Below, piece by piece: positions 17,515 through 24,946 of a stretch of 64,000 nucleotides of DNA. The stretch is from Streptomyces sp. RKAG293 (GTDB taxonomy: Bacteria > Actinomycetota > Actinomycetes > Streptomycetales > Streptomycetaceae). How positions within the stretch are numbered: position 1 is the first letter of the stretch; every line of letters starts with the position of its first letter. The position numbers and the translations under genes were made by a program. The notes below the pieces were generated by a model. That model did not search any database, had not been told where the DNA came from, and saw only the letters and a list, made by a program, of their open reading frames with translations. The stretch lies in NCBI RefSeq assembly GCF_023701745.1, contig NZ_JAJOZB010000001.1:1990501-2054500 (forward strand), written 5' to 3'.

Positions 17515-18897
17515 TCAGTGCCCCCGCAGTTCGGCCTCCACCTTGTCGGCGGCCTTGCGCGCCGCGACCAGCACCGGGTCCCAGACGGGGGAGAACGGCG
17601 GCGCGTAGCCGAGGTCGAGCGCCGTCATCTGGTCGACGGTCATGCCGGCGGTGAGGGCGACGGCGCCGATGTCGACGCGCTTGGCCGCGCCCTCCCGTCC
17701 GACGATCTGCAGGCCGAGCAGCCGCCCCGTGCGGAGTTCGGCGAGCATCTTGACCGTCATGGTCGCGGCTCCCGGGTAGTAACCGGCCCGGCTGCTGGAC
17801 TCGATGACGGCGGTGACGAAGCGCAGCCCCGCGGCGCGCGCCTGCGACTCCTTCAGACCCGTGCGGGCGATCTCGACGTCGCAGACCTTGCTGACGGCGG
17901 TACCGACGACGCCGGGGAAGGTGGCGTACCCGCCGCCGATGTTGATGCCGATGACCCGTCCGTGCTTGTTGGCGTGCGTGCCGAGCGCGATGTGCTGGTG
18001 GGTGCCGGACACCAGGTTCAGGACCTCGACGCAGTCGCCGCCGGACCAGACGCCCTCCGCGCCGCGCACCCGCATCGCCAGGTCGGTGAGCAGCCCGCCG
18101 TGCTCGCCGAGGGCGAGGCCCGCGTCCCGGGCGAGCCCGGTGTTGGGCTGGACGCCCAGCCCGAGCACCACCACGTCGGCCGGGTACTCGGCGTCCCCGG
18201 TCGCGACGGCCCGCACCCGTCCGTCGTCCCCGGTGAGCACCTTGCGCACCTCCGCGCCGGAGACCACCTCGATGCCCATGCCCTCCATCGCCTCGCGCAC
18301 GAGCCGGCCCATGTCGGGGTCGAGCGTGGACATCGGCTGTTCACCGCGGTCGACGAGGGTGACGTCCAGGCCGCGGCGGATCATGGCCTCGGCCATCTCG
18401 ACGCCGATGTAGCCGCCGCCGACGACCACGGCCCGCCGTGCGCCGCCGCGTTCCAGGGTGCGCAGCACGGCCTCGCCGTCGTCCAGGGTCTGCACACCGT
18501 GTACCCCGTCCGCGTCGATGCCGGGAATCCGCGGCCGGGTGGGGACGGCGCCGGTGGCGATGACGAGCTGGTCGAACCCGGTCCAGGACTCGGCGCCGCC
18601 CGCCACCTCCCGGGTGCGCACCCGCCGCCGGTCGAGGTCGATCCCGACGGCCTCGGCGCCGAGCCGCAGGTCGATCCCGCGCTCGCGGTGCTCGGCGGCG
18701 GTCCGCGCGACCAGCGCGTCCGCCCCGTCGACCTCGCCGCCGATCCAGTACGGGATGCCGCAGGCCGAGTAGGACGTGTGATGACCGCGCTCGAAGGCGA
18801 TGATCTCCAGGTCGTCGGGGCCCCGGCGCCGGCGTGCCTGCGAGGCGGCCGACATCCCTGTCGCGTCCCCGCCGATGACGACCAGTCGTTCCGCCAT
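17515..18897 (-). CDS. FAD-dependent pyridine nucleotide-disulfide oxidoreductase, CoA-disulfide-reductase/NADH-oxidase type
   Basis: The 460-residue protein has an N-terminal FAD site (VVIGGDATGMSAAS), an active-site motif SYSACGIPYW with Cys at about residue 46, a second dinucleotide site (AVVVGGGYIGVEMAEA), and a C-terminal dimer domain ending in YAPPFSPVWDP. A single Cys followed by GIPY is the hallmark of CoA-disulfide reductases and NADH oxidases, as opposed to the CxxxxC of glutathione reductase. It probably reduces a CoA-type or persulfide disulfide with NAD(P)H. It is convergent with the acidic protein gene and divergent from the DUF4032 gene. Confidence 0.85.
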   Translation of the reverse strand: MAERLVVIGGDATGMSAASQARRRRGPDDLEIIAFERGHHTSYSACGIPYWIGGEVDGADALVARTAAEHRERGIDLRLGAEAVGIDLDRRRVRTREVAGGAESWTGFDQLVIATGAVPTRPRIPGIDADGVHGVQTLDDGEAVLRTLERGGARRAVVVGGGYIGVEMAEAMIRRGLDVTLVDRGEQPMSTLDPDMGRLVREAMEGMGIEVVSGAEVRKVLTGDDGRVRAVATGDAEYPADVVVLGLGVQPNTGLARDAGLALGEHGGLLTDLAMRVRGAEGVWSGGDCVEVLNLVSGTHQHIALGTHANKHGRVIGINIGGGYATFPGVVGTAVSKVCDVEIARTGLKESQARAAGLRFVTAVIESSSRAGYYPGAATMTVKMLAELRTGRLLGLQIVGREGAAKRVDIGAVALTAGMTVDQMTALDLGYAPPFSPVWDPVLVAARKAADKVEAELRGH

Positions 18898-19032
18898 GTC
18901 TCACACGCTCCTTGTCAGCCCGCGGCCACCGCGACCCGCGCCACCGCATGATCACTCAACGGTGCCCGGCCCCCGAGAGTTTCCCCGACCCGCCTGTCCG
19001 GGCGCGCCGCGGCTGCCGCACACTGGTGCGTC

Positions 19033-20289
19033 ATGGAGCTGCAGATCACCGCGACCGCGCCCGAACACCCGGCGGCCCTCCTCGACCTGCCCTGGGGCAT
19101 CCCGCTGGAGGAGTGGCCCGACGCCTACCTGGTCGCCCTGCCGCGCGGCATCTCGCGCCATGTGGTGCGGTTCGCCCGGGCCGGCGACGAGGTCGTCGCG
19201 GTGAAGGAGGTCGGCGAGTGGGCCGCCGTGCGCGAGTACGGGCTGCTGCGCGATCTCGACCGGATGGCGATACCCGCGGTCGACCCGGTCGCGGTGGTGA
19301 CCGGCCGCACCGGCGCGGACGGGGAGCCGCTGGAGCCGGTGCTGATCACCCGGCACCTCAACGGTTCGCTGCCCTACCGGTCGATGTTCGAGACGACGAT
19401 GCGGCCCGGCACCGTCAGCAGGCTCCTCGACGCCCTCGCCGTGCTGCTGGTCCGGCTGCACCTGACCGGCTTCGCGTGGGGTGACTGCAGCCTCTCCAAC
19501 ACGCTCTTCCGGCGGGACGCCGGAGCGTACGCCGCCTATCTGGTGGACGCCGAGACCGGCCAGATCCAGCCGAAGCTGACGCGCGGGCAGCGCGAGTACG
19601 ACATCGAGGTCGCCCGGGTGAACATCTCGGGCGAGCTGATGGACCTGGAGGCGGGCGGCTCGCTGCACCCGTCGGTCGACCCGGTCCTGTTCGGCCAGGC
19701 GATCGCCGACCGGTACGAGGAGCTGTGGCACGAGCTGACCCGGGAGTCGGTCTATCCGGTCGGCAAGCGGCACTACATCGACCGGCGCATCCGCCGGCTG
19801 AACGAGCTCGGGTTCGACGTGGCCGAGATGCAGATCCAGCGGTCGCCGGACGGCGACGCCGTCACATTCCTCCCCAAGGTCGTCGACGCGGGCCACCACC
19901 AGCGGCAGTTGCTGCGGCTGACCGGCATGGACGCCGAGGAGAACCAGGCGCGCAGTCTCCTGAACGACCTGGAGACGTGGATGGCCTCGCAGGACGACTA
20001 CACGCCGGGCGACCCGCTGGGCGCGCGGCCCGAGGTCCTCGCGCACCGCTGGGTCCGCGAGGTCTTCCGGCCGACGGTCCGTGCGGTCCCCCAGGAGCTG
20101 CGCGCCTCCCTGGACACCGCCCAGGTGTTCCACGAGCTCCTGGAGCACCGCTGGTTCCTGTCCGAGCAGGCCCAGCACGACGTGGGTCTCGACGCCGCGA
20201 TCGAGGACTACGTACGCGCCGCGGCCGCCGGCCGCTCGGCGGCGGGCCATCTCGAGCCCGCCACCGATGCGGAGACCACCGGCCCGTAG
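19033..20289 (+). CDS. DUF4032 protein with a kinase-like core
   Basis: The 418-residue protein contains, at about residues 140-180, HLTGFAWGDCSLSNTLF followed by YLVDAETG. This resembles the catalytic HxD..N loop and metal-binding DxE/DFG of lipopolysaccharide- and aminoglycoside-type kinases. A VAVKEVGEW segment near residue 55 provides a Lys in the position of the ATP-binding lysine. The C-terminal half (from about 230) is the DUF4032-specific region. Phosphotransfer activity is inferred only from the fold signature. No ribosome site is obvious before the ATG, and the gene stands alone. Confidence 0.75.
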   Translation: MELQITATAPEHPAALLDLPWGIPLEEWPDAYLVALPRGISRHVVRFARAGDEVVAVKEVGEWAAVREYGLLRDLDRMAIPAVDPVAVVTGRTGADGEPLEPVLITRHLNGSLPYRSMFETTMRPGTVSRLLDALAVLLVRLHLTGFAWGDCSLSNTLFRRDAGAYAAYLVDAETGQIQPKLTRGQREYDIEVARVNISGELMDLEAGGSLHPSVDPVLFGQAIADRYEELWHELTRESVYPVGKRHYIDRRIRRLNELGFDVAEMQIQRSPDGDAVTFLPKVVDAGHHQRQLLRLTGMDAEENQARSLLNDLETWMASQDDYTPGDPLGARPEVLAHRWVREVFRPTVRAVPQELRASLDTAQVFHELLEHRWFLSEQAQHDVGLDAAIEDYVRAAAAGRSAAGHLEPATDAETTGP

Positions 20290-20291
20290 CC

Positions 20292-20314
20292 GTCAGGCTG
20301 TCAGGCTGTCAGGC
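20292..20314. repeat. Triple tandem GTCAGGCT repeat
   Basis: Three consecutive copies of the octamer GTCAGGCT (the last incomplete) fill the space between the stop of the DUF4032 gene and the stop of the convergent pseudogene. The pseudogene's stop codon is inside the last copy. Confidence 0.8.
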
Positions 20315-20959
20315 GGAACCCCGCTCCACGTCCACCAGGAGCGCCGATTCGGCGACGCCCGGGTGCGGGTCCGCGCGCAGCGCCGCGAGTTCGGCCGGCC
20401 AGGGGGCCTCCCATCCGGAGCTCCGGCCCGCCGCGCCGACCACCTCCACGGCGACGAGACCGGCGGCGGGAGCACCGCGGCCCCGCAGGCTCACGACCGT
20501 CGCGTGCACGGCAGCAGGCACCGGCTCGCGCCCGTGATCGAGATACTGCCGCTGTCCCAGTTCGAGTCCGTGCGGATGGTCCGCGACCAGGCCGAGCCAG
20601 CGGTCCCACCGGTCGGGCGCCGGATCCCCCGCGCGCATCGCCGTCAGCGCGGCGTCCAGCGCGGTGGAGGTGGCGGTGCGGCGCAGTCCCGCGCGCAGCA
20701 GGGCGTCGGTGAGGACGTCCAGCACCAGGGACGCGGATCGGTCCGGCGCGCCGCCTCCCAGACCAGCCGCGACGCGTGGTCAGCGAGTTTCAGCGGGACG
20801 GTTCCGCCCGCCCGGCGCGGGTCTGCGACGATCTCGGTCAGCAGGAGGGCGACGGCCGCCGCCCGTTCTCCGTCGCCCCCGGCGGCGGCGGTGGTCACCG
20901 TACGGCGCAGCCAGCATACGGGCCGGGAAGGGCAGGTGGTCGAATGCGTGTGGGGTCAT
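20309..20959 (-). pseudogene. Hypothetical gene broken by frameshifts
   Basis: Two overlapping frames read as one protein. The 5' part (from GTG at 20898) gives TTAAAGGDGERAAAVALLL through SRLVWEAARR. The 3' part in another frame gives LVLDVLTDALLRAGL and continues to VDVERGSA at 20309. The join is near 20735-20750, where one extra base after GATCCG would restore DPASLVLDVL. A third stretch in the same frame as the 3' part, MTPHAFDHLPFPARMLAA from 20959, may be the true N-terminus, shifted again near 20910. Both shifts together would be compensating. No family recognised; a sequencing error would look the same. Confidence 0.6.
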
Positions 20960-21108
20960 CGCGATCACCGGACGGTCGCGAGGCCGGCCTTTCGGATCAT
21001 CATGACCGTGATGCTCGCACCCGGGGGAACCGCGCGCAACGGTATTTCCGCCGGCTCCCGGCAGCCGCACCGTCCGGCACCCGCACCGTCCAGGTGTCCG
21101 CTCAGTGG

Positions 21109-21690
21109 CTACTTCTCGTCGGCGAGCCGGGCGCGGGCCTCCATGAGCGCGAAGCCGAGCAGGTTGAGACCGCGCCAGCGGGCCGGGTCCTGGGCGCGTT
21201 CGTCGTCGCCGGCCAGTCCGATGCCCCAGATCCGGTCGAGCGGGCTGGCCTCGACGAGCACGCGCTCGTTCGTGCCGAGCAGATAGTCCCGCAGCTCGGG
21301 GTGCTGCCCGAACTTGGCCACGCTGCCCTCGACGACGAGCTCGAAGCGCTCCCGCTGCCACGTCGCGTCGTCGAAGCCCTGTACCGAACGCCCCACGGCC
21401 TTGGCGGCCTTGGGGTGCACGGCCGCCACGGCGGCGCGCTCCGCCTCCGCGTCGCCGAAGAGGCGGGCCTTGCCGGCCATCATCCAGTGCTCGGCGGTGG
21501 CGTACCCGACTCCGTTCACGGTGAAGGGCGACGGCCACCATTGGCTGAAGCAGCCGGCGCCGACGCTGCCGTCGCGCTGCGGCTGATGACCCCAGAAGTG
21601 GACGTACTTCACCCGCCGGCCGCGCCGGGTGTACTCGATCAGGTCCTCGACGGTGCGGACACCCGCTGCCGTGCTGTCCTCGTCCGCCAT
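21109..21690 (-). CDS. NADAR-family (DUF1768/YbiA-like) N-glycosidase
   Basis: The 193-residue protein has the NADAR pattern: VHFWGH followed by CFSQWWPSPF, then GYATAEHWMMAGKARLFGD with the conserved Glu and His, and QGFDDATWQRERFELV, ending in LDRIWGIGL and WRGLNLLG. The Trp/Glu-rich pocket matches YbiA-type N-glycosidases, which cleave damaged or ADP-ribosylated bases or riboflavin intermediates depending on the member. The ATG at 21690 has GGAG upstream. It is one base from the stop of the MOSC gene, so the two are an operon. Confidence 0.9.
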   Translation of the reverse strand: MADEDSTAAGVRTVEDLIEYTRRGRRVKYVHFWGHQPQRDGSVGAGCFSQWWPSPFTVNGVGYATAEHWMMAGKARLFGDAEAERAAVAAVHPKAAKAVGRSVQGFDDATWQRERFELVVEGSVAKFGQHPELRDYLLGTNERVLVEASPLDRIWGIGLAGDDERAQDPARWRGLNLLGFALMEARARLADEK

Positions 21691-21691
21691 G

Positions 21692-22234
21692 TCACACACG
21701 CTCCAGCGGCCGGTGCGGGCCCTCGGGCAGTTCGACCTCGATCGGGTCGCCGGGGTGCACCTCGCCCTCGGAGAGCACGATGCCCATGATCCCGGCCCGG
21801 CGGATCAGCTCACCCGCCTCGTCGCGGAAGACGACTTCCTTGAGCAGGCCGGTGCGGAAGTGCTCGATCTGCAGGCAAGGGTTGCGCAGTCCGGTGATCT
21901 CGACGACCGCCTCCGCGCCGAGCCGCAGCCGGGCGCCGACCGGCAGGCCGAGCAGGTCCAGCTGCCGGGTGGTGACGTTCTCGCCCAGGTCGCCGGGGGC
22001 GATGTCGTAACCGGCGGTCCGCAGCTCGTCGAAGAGCTCGGCGTGGAGGAGATGGACCTGGCGCAGGTTGGGCTGCGTCGGGTCCTGGGCGACGCGGGAC
22101 CGGTGCTGGACCGTTACGCCCAGGTGGGCGTCGCCCTCCACACCGAGACCGGCGAGCAGCCGGATGCTCTCCTCGTTCGGCTTGGTGAAGTGGTGCTCCG
22201 CACTGCGGCTGACCGCCGTGACCGTCCCGCCCAT
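21692..22234 (-). CDS. MOSC-domain protein
   Basis: The 180-residue protein is a stand-alone MOSC domain: GLGVEGDAHLG near the N-terminus, LHAELFDEL, GDLGENVTT and GLRNPCLQIEHF with the conserved Cys proposed to carry sulfur, and a final GIVLSEGEVHPGD. MOSC domains occur in molybdenum cofactor sulfurases and in YiiM-type detoxifying enzymes. With no N-terminal cysteine desulfurase or beta-barrel domain, the YiiM-like role is the closer comparison. It is first in an operon with the NADAR gene. Confidence 0.9.
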   Translation of the reverse strand: MGGTVTAVSRSAEHHFTKPNEESIRLLAGLGVEGDAHLGVTVQHRSRVAQDPTQPNLRQVHLLHAELFDELRTAGYDIAPGDLGENVTTRQLDLLGLPVGARLRLGAEAVVEITGLRNPCLQIEHFRTGLLKEVVFRDEAGELIRRAGIMGIVLSEGEVHPGDPIEVELPEGPHRPLERV

Positions 22235-22297
22235 GAGCCGTCTCCCCCTCGACCGGTGGATGATTCCACGATCACCCTACTATCGGCGAGGGGCAGG

Positions 22298-22483
22298 TCA
22301 GCGGCCTATTTCCCGGCGGGAGATCCTCTTGAGCCGACGCCGCTGCGAGGGATCGAGCGTCAGATACGCGGCCACCGGTACACCGATGACCACCAGCAGT
22401 GCGAGCCAGAAGGGGACGCCCAGAATCAGCAGGACGATCCCTATGCCCACTCCGCCGATGGCGAGCTTCGCACGATTGGACAT
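22298..22483 (-). CDS. Small membrane protein, 61 residues
   Basis: The ATG at 22483 is preceded by GGAGGCGGGGAAG. The product begins MSNRAKLAIGGVGIG, has one long or two closely spaced hydrophobic segments (about 7-40), and a very basic C-terminus (QRRRLKRISRREIGR) expected to face the cytoplasm. Small proteins of this form are common in Streptomyces and uncharacterised. The codon bias is normal. Confidence 0.65.
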   Translation of the reverse strand: MSNRAKLAIGGVGIGIVLLILGVPFWLALLVVIGVPVAAYLTLDPSQRRRLKRISRREIGR

Positions 22484-22563
22484 CTTCCCCGCCTCCGTCC
22501 GCGGCACATGCCGCGCTTGTCAGGAAGAACGCCCAGTGGTCCGTCCTGGTTCCCGCACACGGC

Positions 22564-23919
22564 TCACCGGGGCAGCGGCCGGTCCAGCCGTACACGTACC
22601 AGGGTAGTCCGCACACCGCTGTCGACCAGGCGTCCGGCGGCGTCGAACGCTCCCGGGCCGTCCGTCATGCCGAAGTCGTTGTCGTTGATCAGGACGAGCG
22701 TGGAGCGGTCGACGACGGCGACGCCCTCGACCTTCAGCGGCACGCCCGGGACCGTGTTCAGGTCCACGACGAGCTTCTTGGCCAGGACCGGCACCCCGGC
22801 CGCGGCCGGGTCGGCCAGTTGCTCCAGCGAGGGCGCGGTCGCGGGGTCGTCCCAGGACCGGCCGAGGACGTCGTCCCGGCCGAGCAGCGTGACCAGCTGC
22901 AGCCGGGCCGCCTTGTCGGTGCGCTCCTCGACGAGCAGCCGGTCCCGGCCGACGGCGACGACCGAGGAGATCTTCAGCTCGGAGGGGTCGGTCTCGCTCG
23001 GGTCGACGACGTTCACCGGGTCGAAGCGGTAGACGTACTCGGCGGTGACCGCCCGGTGGCGCGGTGAGAAGCGCAGCAGTCGGGTGGTCAGCGAGGTCTC
23101 GCCCGCGGTCTTGTCCGGGTTGGACAGCGGGCTCTGCACGGCCATCACCAGGTCGCCGCCGGGCAGCAGGGTGAGCCCCTCGAAGCCACGGTTGATCTTG
23201 CGCTGGAGCAGGATCGCCGGAAGCGACTCGACGACCGGGTAGTCGGCGCCGGTCAGCCCGAGCCCCTTGGGCACGTACCGGGTCAGCACCCGGCCCTTCG
23301 CCGAGACGTGGACCAGCGAGGGACCGTACTCGTCGACGAGCCAGAAGGTGCCGTCGGCCGCCCGGACGATGCCCTCGGTGTCGAGCCCGTTCGGGTTGAA
23401 CGCCAGCGGGGTCGACGCGTCGTAGGTGAAGGGCGCCTCGTCCCGCGAGGCCTGGTCGGACAGCCCGGTGACGGGCGCGCCGTGCGAGGTGGTGATGGGG
23501 ATCGCCGTCAGCACCTTGAGGGTGTCGCCGACGACCTTCACCTTGACGATCGCCGGGTCGAACCCGGACACGGGGAACGTGCGCCGCTTGTCCTTGCCGA
23601 CCTTGATCTGGCCGTTGGGGCCCCGGTCGGTGACGGTCCAGTACTCGCCGGGACGTCCCGCCGGGAAGATGTCGCTGCCGATGCCGCCGAGCTTCACCCC
23701 GCGGTCGTCCCCGACCGTGCCGGGCAGCAGGTCGTTGCTGAACGTCCCCAGCGCGATGGCGGGCAGCGTGGCGGTGCCGGTGACCCGGGCGGCCGGACGG
23801 TGCGCGGCGGGCGCGCCCTCGGCCTGGCCGGGCAGTCCGAGGGCGGCGAGCGCGGCCACCGGAATCACCACAGCGACCGGACGACGCATGACCCGTCGGA
23901 CACCCACGAAACGCTCCAT
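22564..23919 (-). CDS. Secreted esterase-like protein of the phytase-like family
   Basis: The 451-residue product from the ATG at 23919 (an adjacent ATG at 23922 is possible; GGGGGAGG upstream) has a twin-basic signal peptide VMRRPVAVVIPVAALAAL with a likely cut after EGA. The body has repeated short beta segments with YWTVTDRGPNGQ, FNPNGLDTEGIV, GTFWLVDEYGPSL and NRGFEGLTLLPGGD. This is the signature of the 'esterase-like activity of phytase' beta-propeller family. The substrate, a phosphate or carboxyl ester, is not determined. It is monocistronic in appearance, with 130 bp separating it from the ABC permease. Confidence 0.85.
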   Translation of the reverse strand: MERFVGVRRVMRRPVAVVIPVAALAALGLPGQAEGAPAAHRPAARVTGTATLPAIALGTFSNDLLPGTVGDDRGVKLGGIGSDIFPAGRPGEYWTVTDRGPNGQIKVGKDKRRTFPVSGFDPAIVKVKVVGDTLKVLTAIPITTSHGAPVTGLSDQASRDEAPFTYDASTPLAFNPNGLDTEGIVRAADGTFWLVDEYGPSLVHVSAKGRVLTRYVPKGLGLTGADYPVVESLPAILLQRKINRGFEGLTLLPGGDLVMAVQSPLSNPDKTAGETSLTTRLLRFSPRHRAVTAEYVYRFDPVNVVDPSETDPSELKISSVVAVGRDRLLVEERTDKAARLQLVTLLGRDDVLGRSWDDPATAPSLEQLADPAAAGVPVLAKKLVVDLNTVPGVPLKVEGVAVVDRSTLVLINDNDFGMTDGPGAFDAAGRLVDSGVRTTLVRVRLDRPLPR

Positions 23920-24052
23920 CATCGGACCTCCCCCAGAACACCGGTACTTCGGGCGCCCCAAGGCTCTGCGGTCCGGCCCAACGCGGGCCCACGCCCCGGT
24001 GAACTCCCGCCCAGCACTGGACGAACGGCCACCCCGCGTCAGGCCGTGGTGC

Positions 24053-24946
24053 TCAGGACACGACGTCCTTCGTCCGGAATCCGCGGAAGGCGAGGGCGGT
24101 GAGCACCAGGGCGTAGGAGACGGAGACCGCCGCGCCCTGGATCATGCCGGACCATTCGAGGTGCGGCTGGAGGGCGTCGGCCCAGGCGTACTGCCAGTGG
24201 GCGGGGAGCAGATCGCGCCAGGAGCCGAGCGCGGTGACGGCGTCCAGGACGTTGCCGACGATGGTGAGCCCGACGGCTCCGCCGACGGCGCCGAGCGGGG
24301 CGTCGGTGATCGTCGAGAGCCAGAAGGCGAGCGCCGCGGTGACCAGCTGGCTGACGAAGATGAACGCGACGACGATTCCCAGCCGCGGCAGCGCCGTACC
24401 GGAGGGCAGCGACCCGCCGGTGGGAATCTGCAGATCGCCCCAGCCGTAGGCGACGGTGCCGGCCGCGAGGGCGACGACGGGCAGCAGCAGCATCGCCGCC
24501 GCGCTGAAGCCGAGCGCCACCAGGAACTTGCTGGTGAGCAGCCGCATCCGGGGTACGGGCGCGGCCAGCAGATAGCGCAGCGAGGACCAGCTGGCCTCCG
24601 AGGCGATGGTGTCGCCGCAGAACAGCGCCACCGGCACCACCAGCAGGAAGCCCGCCGAGACGAACAGGCAGGTGGCGGCGAAGTTGGCGCCGGAGGCGGT
24701 CGCGGTGTCGATGAGGGAGGGCCCGTTGCGGCTGTCGCTGCCGTCGGGCTGGCCGCCGATGGCGAAGGCCGCGATGAGGATGAAGGGCAGTGCGGCGAGC
24801 ACCGCGCCGACGACGAGGGTGCGCCGCCGCCGCAACTGCCGCATGGCCTCCACCCGCAGCGGCAGGGTGCGGCGCGGGTGGTAGCCGGGGGCCGTGGAGG
24901 TGGCGGGGGCGGAGGACGGGGAAGGTGCCGGGGCGGTGGCGCTCAT
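24053..24946 (-). CDS. ABC-2-type transporter permease
   Basis: The 297-residue protein has a Pro/Ser/Ala-rich N-terminus, a basic LRVEAMRQLRRRRT amphipathic stretch, and six hydrophobic segments, with the loop LRYLLAAPVPRMRLLTSKFL typical of ABC-2 permeases. Its ATG overlaps the stop of the fused hydrolase-ATPase gene (24943-24946), so the two proteins form one transporter. The substrate is unknown. Confidence 0.88.
   Translation of the reverse strand: MSATAPAPSPSSAPATSTAPGYHPRRTLPLRVEAMRQLRRRRTLVVGAVLAALPFILIAAFAIGGQPDGSDSRNGPSLIDTATASGANFAATCLFVSAGFLLVVPVALFCGDTIASEASWSSLRYLLAAPVPRMRLLTSKFLVALGFSAAAMLLLPVVALAAGTVAYGWGDLQIPTGGSLPSGTALPRLGIVVAFIFVSQLVTAALAFWLSTITDAPLGAVGGAVGLTIVGNVLDAVTALGSWRDLLPAHWQYAWADALQPHLEWSGMIQGAAVSVSYALVLTALAFRGFRTKDVVS

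Noticed and set aside
18960..19032. Possible terminator or riboswitch in the DUF4032 leader.
   Set aside because: No stable stem or conserved core was found by eye.
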